From: Telluria antibiotica
Lineage (GTDB): Bacteria > Pseudomonadota > Gammaproteobacteria > Burkholderiales > Burkholderiaceae_D
Direction: 5' to 3'
Length of the DNA: 64,000 nt
Assembly: GCF_011682055.1 (NCBI RefSeq)
Contig: NZ_JAAQOM010000003.1
Location: forward strand, 457,621 to 521,620
In this document: positions 1-10,288 of the stretch, in pieces
How positions within the stretch are numbered: the stretch's first letter is position 1
Layout: the number at the start of each line of letters is the position of its first letter
Program-made: the position numbers and the translations under genes
Notes under the pieces: model-generated
What the model was told of the DNA's origin: nothing
Databases searched by the model: none
What the model saw: the letters and a program-made list of their open reading frames with translations, nothing else

Positions 1-594
1 AAGTTCACGCCGCCGCGCATCACGATGCCGCGCCTGCCGAACACGATCACCGTGCCGGACGTGAAGCCGGTCGAGGAAAAACCGCAGCCGAAGCCGAAGG
101 AAGAGACGCAGGCGCCGCCGCAGGAAGTCGACATGCAGGCCTATATCGAGGCCCAGCGCAAGAAGCGCGGCGCACCGGCGCAGACGGAGCCGGCCGAGGA
201 AAGCGAGGCCGCGCGCGGCACGCGCAATGCGCTCGCGAACATCGCCGCCATCAACGGCCGCGGCGGGCAGGATCCGAACGAGACCGGCGGCGTGTTCAGC
301 GTCACCAACAAGACGTTCAGCAGGGCCGACCTCAAATTCCGTGGCTGGAACCCGAACTTCAAGCGCCGCTGGCTGACCGCGGTGACGGTGGAGCGCGGCA
401 GCGAGCCGGACATCGAGACGGCGATCGTCAAGAAGATGATCGAGCTGATCCGCAAGGAAAAGACGGGCGACTTCGAGTGGGAATCGCACCGCCTGAACCG
501 CGTCGTCACCTTGTCGGCCCGGCCGCAGGATACGCAGGAACTGATGAGCTTCCTGTACAAGGAAATGTTCCCGGAATACAAACCGCCGCGTTAA
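1..594 (+). CDS. C-terminal part of an unknown proline/lysine-rich protein
   Basis: The reading frame is open at the first base of the window, so the start lies upstream and 197 residues are visible. The first third is rich in proline, lysine and glutamate (KPQPKPKEE-type), which looks like an extended linker such as those that span the periplasm. The last ~110 residues are more globular, with alternating charged and hydrophobic residues, and end in EYKPPR before a TAA stop. No domain is recognised. A linker plus a globular C-terminal domain would suit an envelope protein, but this is inference and no function is assigned. A REP-like element follows 35 bp after the stop. Confidence 0.75.
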   Translation, partial: KFTPPRITMPRLPNTITVPDVKPVEEKPQPKPKEETQAPPQEVDMQAYIEAQRKKRGAPAQTEPAEESEAARGTRNALANIAAINGRGGQDPNETGGVFSVTNKTFSRADLKFRGWNPNFKRRWLTAVTVERGSEPDIETAIVKKMIELIRKEKTGDFEWESHRLNRVVTLSARPQDTQELMSFLYKEMFPEYKPPR

Positions 595-629
595 GCCGGC
601 GCGACCTACGCCCAGCACGTGCAGGCATT

Positions 630-656
630 GTAGGGTGGGCTCCCCGAGCCCACGCG
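630..656. repeat. REP-like palindrome, single copy
   Basis: GTAGGGTGGGCTCCCCGAGC followed by CCACGCG; GGGCTC pairs with GAGCCC. It lies between the convergent ends of the unknown gene (stop 594) and the MFS gene (stop 671). It belongs to the repeat family found at ten places in this window. Confidence 0.85.
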
Positions 657-670
657 CACGTGGCCACTGC

Positions 671-1909
671 TTATACCGAGGCCGCCTGCGTCTGGTGCAT
701 TCGCCCTAGCACGCGCAGGAGCAGCAACGTCGCCACGATCCACCCGACCAACGTGCCCCACACGGCATCGTAACTGCGCGCCGCATCGTGGATCATGCCC
801 AGCGCCGGCGGCGTCAGGACGATGGCGATCTGGTTGACGGTCATCGCGGCGCCCAGCGCGAGGCCCACGCTGTCGGCCGGCGCCGAATCCGCGATATAGG
901 TGACCCACGGCCCGTACCAGCCCATCGCAAAGAACCCGAGCACGGCCACGAGCCCGACGAGCCACGCGCGTGACGCGTCGACGGGTAGTCCGACCAGCGC
1001 GGCCAGGCCGATGCACGTGACGAGCATGCTCACGGAGACAGGCAGGAAGCGGTCCCCCGTCCGGCCGCAGCGGTCGCTCCACACCGACAGCGCGATGCGG
1101 CCGACGCCGCCGCACAGCTGGATCAGCAGCAGCAACCAGCTGCCCTCGTGCAGGGGCAGGCCGAAGCGGTCGCGCAGGAACAGCATCAGGAAGACGACGA
1201 TGCCGTATTGCGTGCCGACGAGCGCCATGCCCGACCAGACGACCCGCTGCATCCAGCGCTGGCGCACCATGCGGACGAGGAAGAACACGGTCAGCACGGG
1301 GCGCTTGGCCGGGCGGTCGGGCAGGGTGGGCGGGCGGTAGATCGCCCAGAACAGCGCGCCGGCCGCCAGCACGACGGCGACACTCGAAAGAAAGGCCGCG
1401 CGCCAGCCCTGCAGGCCGACGACGAACGGCAACACGGCAGCGGCCGCCGCCCCGCCGAGCGGCAGGCCGGCCTGCCGCACCCCCATCGCGATGCCCAGCT
1501 GGTGGCCCTTGAACCACTGCGACACCGACCGGCTTCCGCCCGGTTGCACGGTGCTGTAGCCCATGCCGATGACGAACAGCGCTGCGCACAAGGCGAGGAA
1601 GCCGGGCGCGACGCCGGCGCCCACGAGCCCGAGCGCCATGATCAGCATGCCCGCGCCGATGATCGCGCGCTCCGACTTCCGGTCGAGCAGGTCGCCGACG
1701 AACAGCAGCGTGAAGATCGGCGCCAAGGTCGAGGCGGTGACGAGGAAGCCGACCTGCGTGGCGGACAGGTGCAGATCCTTTTGCAGGTAGCCGGCCAGGG
1801 CGGCGATGCCTTGCGTGACGAACGCCGCGCCGGCCTGGAGGACGGTGGCGACCGCGAGGATCAGCCACCGGTATGGGGAAGTCCGGGAATCGTGGGGAAG
1901 CGTAGTCAT
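671..1909 (-). CDS. Major facilitator superfamily transporter
   Basis: A 412-residue integral membrane protein with the hydrophobic pattern of about 12 transmembrane segments expected of MFS carriers. The loop after the second segment contains GDLLDRKSERAIIG, a form of the MFS motif A, and a related sequence VWSDRCGRTGDR occurs in the second half. Length is normal for the family. The substrate cannot be read from the sequence. It stands alone, convergent with the gene to its left and separated from hemB by a paired REP-like element. MFS membership is secure, specificity is unknown. Confidence 0.9.
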   Translation of the reverse strand: MTTLPHDSRTSPYRWLILAVATVLQAGAAFVTQGIAALAGYLQKDLHLSATQVGFLVTASTLAPIFTLLFVGDLLDRKSERAIIGAGMLIMALGLVGAGVAPGFLALCAALFVIGMGYSTVQPGGSRSVSQWFKGHQLGIAMGVRQAGLPLGGAAAAAVLPFVVGLQGWRAAFLSSVAVVLAAGALFWAIYRPPTLPDRPAKRPVLTVFFLVRMVRQRWMQRVVWSGMALVGTQYGIVVFLMLFLRDRFGLPLHEGSWLLLLIQLCGGVGRIALSVWSDRCGRTGDRFLPVSVSMLVTCIGLAALVGLPVDASRAWLVGLVAVLGFFAMGWYGPWVTYIADSAPADSVGLALGAAMTVNQIAIVLTPPALGMIHDAARSYDAVWGTLVGWIVATLLLLRVLGRMHQTQAASV

Positions 1910-1988
1910 ACCCGGAATCTTAGCGATCCGGGGCTGCCGAAGGCTCTCGAATTGTCACGCATGAACGATGCGTAATCTTCAAGCTTTT

Positions 1989-2063
1989 GTAGGGTGGGCT
2001 CCCAGAGCCCACGCGAACGTTTGCGTGACGCAGGCATCCGCGTGGGCACGGGGTGCCCACCCC
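1989..2063. repeat. REP-like inverted pair
   Basis: Two palindromic elements in opposite orientation (GTAGGGTGGGCTCC... and ...CGGGGTGCCCACCCC) separated by about 25 bp. They sit between the start of the MFS gene and the 3' end of hemB. Confidence 0.85.
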
Positions 2064-2076
2064 AAAAGCGGACGCT

Positions 2077-3805
<1,729 letters not shown>

Positions 3806-3855
3806 GAGGGAAATGGAGCGAAAAAGACAACGGAGGTGAGGGCAGGAAACTAAGG

Positions 3856-3869
3856 CTATTGTACAATAG
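3856..3869. promoter_or_regulatory. Perfect 14-bp palindrome between engB and the cytochrome c4 gene
   Basis: CTATTGTACAATAG is a perfect inverted repeat about 50 bp from the engB start. On both strands it contains TACAAT, which resembles a -10 hexamer. It could be an operator or back-to-back -10 boxes. No convincing -35 is seen at 17 bp on either strand, so the role is unknown. Confidence 0.35.
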
Positions 3870-3981
3870 GGAGTTACCTGCCGCCGGCGAGCCCGAAGGA
3901 TGAAGGATCGGCGCGGGGGGCACGAGCATGACCGCTGCACTGCAACTGCAAGTTTATCTTTGACTTTTTCAGGGTGCTTGA

Positions 3982-4662
3982 ATGAATCGTGTGTTTCAAC
4001 CGGCCGCGTGCGCGGCGATCGTGAAGTCCTTGCTGGCCAGTTTCCTCATCGTGGGCAGCGCTCTCGCAGCGGATGCGGCCCACGCACCCGCCGCCGCGAA
4101 GGTCGATCCGGCCAAGGGCGGCTCCCTCTACGACACCGGCGACAACGCCCGCGGCCTGCCGGCCTGCGCGTCGTGCCATGGCGCCGGCGGCAATTCGACC
4201 ATCAACACCAATCCGAAGCTGGCCGGCCAGATCGACACGTACATCCACAAGCAGCTCGTCGACTTCACGACCCCTGGCCGCAACCAGCCCGTGATGACGA
4301 CGTACGCCAAGATGCTGAGCGACGACGAGAAGAAGAACATCGCCGCTTACCTGGCCACGCAGCAGCCGAAGCAGGGCGCCGCGCGCAGCAAGGACACGCT
4401 GGAACTGGGCCGCAAGATCTATCGTGGCGGCATCGCCGACCGCGGCGTGGCCGCCTGCGCCAGCTGCCACGGCGCCACGGGTGCCGGCATGCCGGCCCAA
4501 TATCCGCGCATCGGGGGCCAGCACCAGGATTACACGGTCACGCAGCTGCAGGCGTTCAAGGCGGGCACGCGCGCCAACAGCCCGCAGATGGCGACGTTGG
4601 CCAAGCGCTTGTCGGATGAAGAAATGAAAGCCGTGGCGGACTATATTGCCGGCCTGAAGTAA
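3982..4662 (+). CDS. Diheme cytochrome c4
   Basis: A 226-residue periplasmic electron carrier. An N-terminal signal peptide ends near residue 30 (IVGSALAA). Two homologous cytochrome c domains each carry one heme site: CASCH at 62-66 and CASCH at 159-163, with methionine-containing segments further on in each half that could give the axial ligand. Proteins of this class pass electrons towards terminal oxidases. A terminator follows, then the cytochrome c maturation genes resB and ccsA, which would be needed to attach these hemes. Family assignment is firm; the redox partner is inferred. Confidence 0.93.
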   Translation: MNRVFQPAACAAIVKSLLASFLIVGSALAADAAHAPAAAKVDPAKGGSLYDTGDNARGLPACASCHGAGGNSTINTNPKLAGQIDTYIHKQLVDFTTPGRNQPVMTTYAKMLSDDEKKNIAAYLATQQPKQGAARSKDTLELGRKIYRGGIADRGVAACASCHGATGAGMPAQYPRIGGQHQDYTVTQLQAFKAGTRANSPQMATLAKRLSDEEMKAVADYIAGLK

Positions 4663-4738
4663 CACATGGCCGGTATTGCCGGACCAACATAATCGAGCCG
4701 AAAAATCGGCCTACAATAAATATGCAGGAACAACAGGG

Positions 4739-4774
4739 AAGGGCGACCGCGCAAGCGGGGCGCCCTTTTGTTGT
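4739..4774 (+). terminator. Rho-independent terminator after cytochrome c4
   Basis: Stem AAGGGCG...CCGC / GCGG...CGCCCTT with a GCAA loop, followed by TTTTGTTG. It separates the cytochrome c4 transcript from resB. Confidence 0.8.
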
Positions 4775-4809
4775 ATCCTCGAGAAACGTTGTATCTAGAG
4801 TGAAAGTCG

Positions 4810-6903
4810 ATGAGCACCACCGGAATTGAACTGAAGACGCGCCGGCGCGGCCTGGCGGAAGCGGTCGAATTGCTGTCCTCGATGCGGTTCGCGATCACCT
4901 TGCTGGTCATGATCGCCATCGCCGCGATCATCGGCACCATCATGCAGCAGGACCGTGCGATGCCGGACTACGTGAACCAGTTCGGTCCGTTCTGGTTCGA
5001 GGTGTTCCGCAAGGTCGGCCTGTACACCGTGTATTCGGCCTGGTGGTTCCTGTTGATCCTTGCCGTGCTGATCGTCTCGACGGGCCTGTGCGTGGCCCGC
5101 AACGCACCGAAATTCCTGCGCGACATGCGCAGCTGGCGCGACAGCGTGCGCGAGGAATCGCTGCGCAATTTCCACCATCACGCGGAATGGACGGCGCCGC
5201 TCGACATGGTCCCCCTCGCGCAGCAGACGGCCAACCGCCTCGCCGACGCCGGCTACCGGACGAAGATGGTCGACAAGCCGGGCGGCGTGCTCGTCGCCGC
5301 GAAGAAAGGTGCCGCCAACAAGTTCGGCTACATCTTCGCGCACACGGCCATCATCGTGATCCTGCTGGGCGGCCTGCTCGATTCGAACCTGCCGATCCGC
5401 TTCCAGGAATGGTTCATGGGCAAGACGCCGTATGCCGGCACGGGCCTGATTTCCGCCATCGCGCCGCAGCACCGCCTTGGGCTCGGCAACCCGAGCTTCC
5501 GCGGCAATACGATGATTCCGGAAGGCCAGGCCAGCGACACGGCGCTGCTGCAGCAGGCCGACGGCGTGCTCGTGCAGGACCTGCCGTTCACCATCGAGCT
5601 GAAGAAATTCACCATCGATTTCTACTCGACGGGCATGCCGAAGCTGTTCGCCAGCGACGTCGTCATCCGCGACCACGAGACGGGCAAGGTGTTTCCCGCC
5701 ACGGTGAAAGTCAACCAGCCGCTGATCTACCGCGGCGTGGCCGTCTACCAGTCCAGCTTCGAGGATGGCGGCAGCAAGCTCAAGCTGACGGGCTGGCCCA
5801 TGGCGGGCACGAGCGACAAACCGTTCGCCATCGAGGGCGAGGTCGGCAATGCGACCGCGCTGAAGCAGGGCGCCGACACGTATTCCGTCGAGTGGTCGGG
5901 CTTCCGGCCGTTCAACGTCGAGAACACGAGCCAGAACAACGATGCCCGGGCCGTCACGAAGGGCAAGAGTTTCGAGGAACAGTTTGCGCAGACCCTGTCG
6001 CAGCACTCCGGTTCGGCCGCCAAGAACGTGGGCAACAAGGATCTCAAGAACGTGGGACCCAGCGTGCAGTACAAGCTGCGCGACAAGACGGGACAGGCGC
6101 GTGAATTCCTGAACTACATGCAGCCCGTCACGCTGGAAGGCCGCCAGGTGTACCTGGCCGGCGTGCGCAACAATCCGTCCGATCAATTCAGCTTCCTGCG
6201 CATCCCGGCCGACGACGACCACGGCGTGCGCGAATGGATGCGCCTGCGCGCCGCGCTCGCGGACGCGAGCCTGCGCGAGGAAGCGGCCCGCCGCTACGCC
6301 GCGCGCGCGTTGCCGCCGGGCGACGCGAACGGCACATTGGCGAAGCAGCTGCAGGACTCGGCCGCCAAGACGCTGGCGATCTTCGCAGGCGACGGCAGCC
6401 AGGGTGGCTATCTGGCCGTCTCCAAATTCCTCGAGCGTATCCCCGCGGCCGAGCAGGAAAAGGCGGCCGGTGTGTTCATGAAGATGCTCAACGGCGCCAT
6501 GTGGGAGCTGTGGCAGTCGGCCCGCGCGCGCGCGGGCGAGGCACCCGTGACGCCCACCGAGACCCACGGCCGCTTCCTGCAGCAGGCGACGAACGCCTTG
6601 TCCGACAGCTTTTTCTACGGCGCCCCCGTGTTCCTCGCGCTGGACGACTTCAAGGAAGTGAAGGCGTCCGTGCTGCAGGTGACGCGCTCGCCGGGCAAGA
6701 AAGTGGTTTACGTCGGCTGCCTGCTGCTGGTGCTGGGCATTTTTTCGATGTTCTACATCCGCGAGCGCCGCGTCTGGGTGTGGGTGAAACCCACGCCGGA
6801 CGGCGGCACGCACGCGCTGATGGCGATGAGCACCCAGCGCAAGACGCTCGATTTCCAGCGCGAATTCGACGACCTGAAGATCAAATTGCCGCAATCGGCG
6901 TAA
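4810..6903 (+). CDS. resB: System II cytochrome c biogenesis protein ResB
   Basis: A 697-residue ResB/Ccs1 protein, the partner of CcsA in the complex that carries heme across the membrane and joins it to apocytochromes. Hydrophobic segments are visible near residues 28-46 (FAITLLVMIAIAAIIGTIM), 72-92 and 175-190, and near 620-640 (VVYVGCLLLVLGIFSMFYI), with a large periplasmic region in between, which is the family plan. Length is usual for proteobacterial ResB. ccsA follows after 28 bp, so the two form an operon. Confidence 0.95.
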   Translation: MSTTGIELKTRRRGLAEAVELLSSMRFAITLLVMIAIAAIIGTIMQQDRAMPDYVNQFGPFWFEVFRKVGLYTVYSAWWFLLILAVLIVSTGLCVARNAPKFLRDMRSWRDSVREESLRNFHHHAEWTAPLDMVPLAQQTANRLADAGYRTKMVDKPGGVLVAAKKGAANKFGYIFAHTAIIVILLGGLLDSNLPIRFQEWFMGKTPYAGTGLISAIAPQHRLGLGNPSFRGNTMIPEGQASDTALLQQADGVLVQDLPFTIELKKFTIDFYSTGMPKLFASDVVIRDHETGKVFPATVKVNQPLIYRGVAVYQSSFEDGGSKLKLTGWPMAGTSDKPFAIEGEVGNATALKQGADTYSVEWSGFRPFNVENTSQNNDARAVTKGKSFEEQFAQTLSQHSGSAAKNVGNKDLKNVGPSVQYKLRDKTGQAREFLNYMQPVTLEGRQVYLAGVRNNPSDQFSFLRIPADDDHGVREWMRLRAALADASLREEAARRYAARALPPGDANGTLAKQLQDSAAKTLAIFAGDGSQGGYLAVSKFLERIPAAEQEKAAGVFMKMLNGAMWELWQSARARAGEAPVTPTETHGRFLQQATNALSDSFFYGAPVFLALDDFKEVKASVLQVTRSPGKKVVYVGCLLLVLGIFSMFYIRERRVWVWVKPTPDGGTHALMAMSTQRKTLDFQREFDDLKIKLPQSA

Positions 6904-6931
6904 GCTATAAAAGTCGGAAAAGGAGACATCC

Positions 6932-8098
6932 ATGGACATTTCATCCGCATCGCAAGCACAGGGCGCGGCGTACACCCGGCCCCCCGGCTTCTTCAAGCGC
7001 CTGACGGCGGTCGACTGGCTGTTCGGCGCGGGCTTGCTGGCGGCTGCGCTGTATGCGCTGAACCGCTTCGGCGCCTACATGGACATCTACGAGCAGGCGA
7101 TCCTCGTGCTGGCCGCGCCCGTGTTCGCATTCGTCGGCTGGACGTTCAAGCCCGTGCGCTGGCTGATGCCGCTCGTCGCGCTGCTGGCGCTGTGGGCCGT
7201 GCAGCTGTACGGCGGCTCGCTGGACGCCGCGAACCAGAAATTCTTCCTGAAATACATGCTGTCGAGCCAGTCCGCGATCCTGTGGATGAGCGCGATGTTC
7301 GTGTTCTCGACCGTGTTCTACTGGCTCGGCCTGCTGACGCGCTCGCCGTTCGGCGGCAGCGTCGGTTCCAAGCTGTGCTGGGCCGCCGTCGTGCTGGGTT
7401 TCACCGGCATGATGGTGCGCTGGTACGAGTCGTACCTGATCGGCACGGACGTCGGCCACATCCCCGTGTCGAACCTGTACGAAGTGTTCATCCTGTTCTC
7501 GATGATCACGGCGATGTTCTACCTGTACTACGAACAGCGCTACCAGACGCGCCAGCTGGGCCCGTTCGTGCTGCTCGTGATCGCGGCCGCCGTCGGCTTC
7601 CTGCTGTGGTACACGGTCGCGCGCGACGCCGCCGAGATCCAGCCCCTCGTGCCCGCGCTGCAGAGCTGGTGGATGAAGATCCACGTGCCCGCCAACTTCA
7701 TCGGCTACGGCACGTTCGCGCTGGCGGCGATGGTCGGCGCGGCCTATCTGCTGAAGTCGAACGGCATCCTGGCGGACCGCCTGCCTTCGCTGGAAGTGCT
7801 GGACGACGTCATGTACAAGGCGATCTCCGTCGGCTTCGCGTTCTTCACCGTCGCCACGATCCTCGGTGCGCTGTGGGCGGCCGAGGCCTGGGGCGGCTAC
7901 TGGTCGTGGGACCCGAAGGAAACGTGGGCGCTGATCGTCTGGCTGAACTACGCGGCGTGGCTGCACATGCGGCTGATGTCCGGCCTGCGCGGGCGCGCGG
8001 CCGCCTGGTGGGCCCTCATCGGCCTCGTCGTGACGACGTTCGCCTTCCTCGGCGTGAACATGTTCCTGTCCGGGCTGCACTCGTACGGCAAGCTGTAG
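6932..8098 (+). CDS. ccsA: System II cytochrome c biogenesis protein CcsA
   Basis: A 388-residue polytopic protein of the CcsA/CcsB family that, with ResB, handles heme for cytochrome c assembly at the periplasmic face. The tryptophan-rich heme-handling signature WGGYWSWDPKETWAL is present in the C-terminal third and is diagnostic. About eight transmembrane segments are apparent. A strong ribosome binding site (AAGGAG at about 6918) precedes the ATG. The first ~20 residues before the first hydrophobic segment are a short cytoplasmic tail. A REP-like pair follows the stop. Confidence 0.96.
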   Translation: MDISSASQAQGAAYTRPPGFFKRLTAVDWLFGAGLLAAALYALNRFGAYMDIYEQAILVLAAPVFAFVGWTFKPVRWLMPLVALLALWAVQLYGGSLDAANQKFFLKYMLSSQSAILWMSAMFVFSTVFYWLGLLTRSPFGGSVGSKLCWAAVVLGFTGMMVRWYESYLIGTDVGHIPVSNLYEVFILFSMITAMFYLYYEQRYQTRQLGPFVLLVIAAAVGFLLWYTVARDAAEIQPLVPALQSWWMKIHVPANFIGYGTFALAAMVGAAYLLKSNGILADRLPSLEVLDDVMYKAISVGFAFFTVATILGALWAAEAWGGYWSWDPKETWALIVWLNYAAWLHMRLMSGLRGRAAAWWALIGLVVTTFAFLGVNMFLSGLHSYGKL

Positions 8099-8113
8099 CA
8101 GGCTAGCAACTTC

Positions 8114-8193
8114 GTAGGGTGGGCACCCCTGTGCCCACGCGTAACGCCAACAAGCCGCACACGTCGCGCGTGGGCGCGGGGTGCCCACCCTAC
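8114..8193. repeat. REP-like inverted pair
   Basis: Two facing copies (GTAGGGTGGGCACCCC... and ...GCGGGGTGCCCACCCTAC) about 28 bp apart, lying between ccsA and msrP. Confidence 0.9.
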
Positions 8194-8314
8194 ATATGTC
8201 CGATTATGTCGAAGGGCGGCAATTGGTAACAAATCGCCGCCCGGACGACCACGTGGCGGCAGATGGTGTAACGTTGATATGTCGCGAGAAACAATGTTTA
8301 CAGCCGGAGCCGCC

Positions 8315-9292
8315 ATGTTGATCAGAAAAAATCCGAACGGCATCGATCTGCCGTTCCCGTCCGAAATCACGCCGCGCGAGGTCTACGAAGGCCGGCGTGC
8401 GTTCCTCGCCAAAGTGGCGGCATCGACCGTCGCCGGCTCGTCGCTGTGGGAGATGGCCACCCGCGAAGCCCTCGCGCAAGGTACTGTCCAGAAGCTGCCG
8501 GCCACGCGCAACCCGGCATTCGCAACGAACGAGAAACAGACGTCGTTCGAGGACGCGACCCACTACAACAATTTCTACGAATTCGGCACGGACAAGTCCG
8601 ACCCCGCCGCGAACGCGCGCACGTTGCGCACGCGGCCGTGGACCGTGCAGGTCGACGGCGAAGTCAGGAAGCCGATGACCCTGGACCTCGACCGCCTGGT
8701 GAAACTGGCGCCGCTGGAAGAGCGGATTTATCGCCTGCGCTGCGTCGAGGGCTGGTCGATGGTGATTCCGTGGGTCGGCTATTCGCTGTCCAGTCTCATC
8801 AAGCAGGTCGAGCCGACGAGCAATGCGAAATACGTCGAATTCACGAGCCTGGCCGATCGCAGCCAGATGCCGGGCGTACGAAGCCGCGTGCTCGAATGGC
8901 CGTACGTGGAAGGCTTGCGCATGGACGAGGCCATGCACCCGCTCGCGCTGCTGACGGTCGGCATGTACGGCCAGGTGCTGCCGAACCAGAACGGCGCGCC
9001 CGTGCGCATCATCGTTCCGTGGAAATACGGCTTCAAGTCGGCGAAATCCATCGTCCGCATCCGCTTCGTGCGCGAGCAGCCGCGCACCGCGTGGAACGGC
9101 ATCGCGCCGGAAGAATACGGGTTCTATTCGAACGTGAACCCGAACGTCGACCACCCGCGCTGGTCGCAGGCGACGGAACGGCGCATCGGCGAAGGCGGGC
9201 TGTTCACGCCCAAGCGCAAGACGCTGATGTTCAACGGCTATAACGAGGTCGCCTCGCTGTACTCGGGCATGGACCTCAAGAAAAATTTCTGA
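8315..9292 (+). CDS. msrP: Protein-methionine-sulfoxide reductase catalytic subunit MsrP
   Basis: A 325-residue periplasmic molybdopterin enzyme that repairs oxidised methionines in envelope proteins. A twin-arginine signal is visible ([12 protein letters not shown], followed by a cleavage-like region ending EALAQ), so it is exported folded with its cofactor. The molybdenum-ligand cysteine is in YRLRCVEGW. Two in-frame ATGs lie upstream (8279, 8294), but 8315 has a GGAG about 8 bp before it and gives the start [11 protein letters not shown] seen in this family. msrQ follows 11 bp after the stop. Confidence 0.95.
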   Translation: MLIRKNPNGIDLPFPSEITPREVYEGRRAFLAKVAASTVAGSSLWEMATREALAQGTVQKLPATRNPAFATNEKQTSFEDATHYNNFYEFGTDKSDPAANARTLRTRPWTVQVDGEVRKPMTLDLDRLVKLAPLEERIYRLRCVEGWSMVIPWVGYSLSSLIKQVEPTSNAKYVEFTSLADRSQMPGVRSRVLEWPYVEGLRMDEAMHPLALLTVGMYGQVLPNQNGAPVRIIVPWKYGFKSAKSIVRIRFVREQPRTAWNGIAPEEYGFYSNVNPNVDHPRWSQATERRIGEGGLFTPKRKTLMFNGYNEVASLYSGMDLKKNF

Positions 9293-9303
9293 GCGGGCCG
9301 GCC

Positions 9304-9951
9304 ATGGCGTTCAATCCGACTCCCAGGCAGCTCAAGGCCGTCAAGGCCGGCATCTTCGTGCTGGCGCTGCTGCCGTTCCTGCGCATGGCGTGGCTGACGG
9401 CGAACGACGTACCCGTCGAGCCCGTCGAATTCCTCACGCACGGCAGCGGCGACTGGGCCTTGTACCTGCTGTGCGCGACGCTGGCCGTCACGCCGCTGCG
9501 CCGCCTGACCGGGTGGAACTGGGTCGTCCGGCTGCGCCGCATGATCGGCCTGTTCACGTTCTTTTATGCGTTCATGCACTTCCTGACGTTCCTGTGGTTC
9601 GACCATAATTTCGACGTGGCCGCCGTGTGGAAGGACGTGCTCAAGCGCCCGTTCATCACGGTGGGCTTCGCCTGCTTCGTGCTGCTCGTACCGCTGGCCG
9701 CGACGAGCACGAACGCGATGATCAAGCGCCTGGGCCGCAACTGGGCCCAGTTGCACAAGCTGATCTACCTGATCGCGCCGCTGGCGATCCTGCACTACTG
9801 GTGGATGAAGGCCGGCAAGCACAACTTCGAGCAGCCCATCGTCTGGGGTAGCATCGTGGCCGTGCTCCTGCTGCTGCGCGTGTGGTGGAGCGCGAGCAGT
9901 CCGCGCCCCGCCGTCGATAAACGTACTACCGCTGCTTCCGTGCGATCATGA
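9304..9951 (+). CDS. msrQ: Heme-binding membrane subunit MsrQ
   Basis: A 215-residue inner-membrane protein of the ferric-reductase-like fold that passes electrons from the respiratory chain to MsrP. About six hydrophobic segments are seen, with histidines suited to heme binding in several of them (for example FYAFMHFLTFLW and LAILHYWWM). Position immediately after msrP confirms the pair. The C-terminus is a short polar tail. Confidence 0.94.
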   Translation: MAFNPTPRQLKAVKAGIFVLALLPFLRMAWLTANDVPVEPVEFLTHGSGDWALYLLCATLAVTPLRRLTGWNWVVRLRRMIGLFTFFYAFMHFLTFLWFDHNFDVAAVWKDVLKRPFITVGFACFVLLVPLAATSTNAMIKRLGRNWAQLHKLIYLIAPLAILHYWWMKAGKHNFEQPIVWGSIVAVLLLLRVWWSASSPRPAVDKRTTAASVRS

Positions 9952-9979
9952 CCGGAGACCCTGATGCATACTGCCTGAC

Positions 9980-10162
9980 ATGAAATGGCCCCTCGCGCTG
10001 GTGATCGTCGTGGTACTGGCCCTCGTGCTCGTTTTCGGCATGGGGCGGCCGCGCTATGGGCAGCTCGAACGGTGTCTCGACCTGGGCAGCCGGTGGAACG
10101 AACAGGCGGCCGCGTGCGCGGCGCAGATGTGGCCGGATGACCGGTCGCGCGGGCGCGAGTGA
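9980..10162 (+). CDS. Small single-pass membrane protein, unknown
   Basis: Sixty residues starting MKWPLALVIVVVLALVLVFG, a single transmembrane segment or signal anchor, then a polar stretch with two cysteines (C32, C46) and a charged end. It begins 28 bp after msrQ on the same strand and may be co-transcribed. No family is recognised. The clean membrane segment supports a real gene, but the short length keeps confidence moderate. Confidence 0.55.
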   Translation: MKWPLALVIVVVLALVLVFGMGRPRYGQLERCLDLGSRWNEQAAACAAQMWPDDRSRGRE

Positions 10163-10204
10163 CGCCGGCCATTACTTAGAGCTCGTCCCGGTAGAGGCTC
10201 ACTG

Positions 10205-10282
10205 GTAGGGTGGGCACTCCGTGCCCACGCGGACGCCAACGAACTGCAAACGTCCGCGTGGGCACAGGGGTGCCCACCCTAC
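10205..10282. repeat. REP-like inverted pair
   Basis: Two facing copies of the family (GTAGGGTGGGCACTCC... / ...CAGGGGTGCCCACCCTAC) between the convergent ends of the small membrane gene and the DUF4153 gene. Confidence 0.9.
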
Positions 10283-10288
10283 TGGTTC

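Noticed and set aside
4795..6996. A 733-codon antisense frame over resB
   Set aside because: Shadow of resB, which has clear membrane segments and family features.
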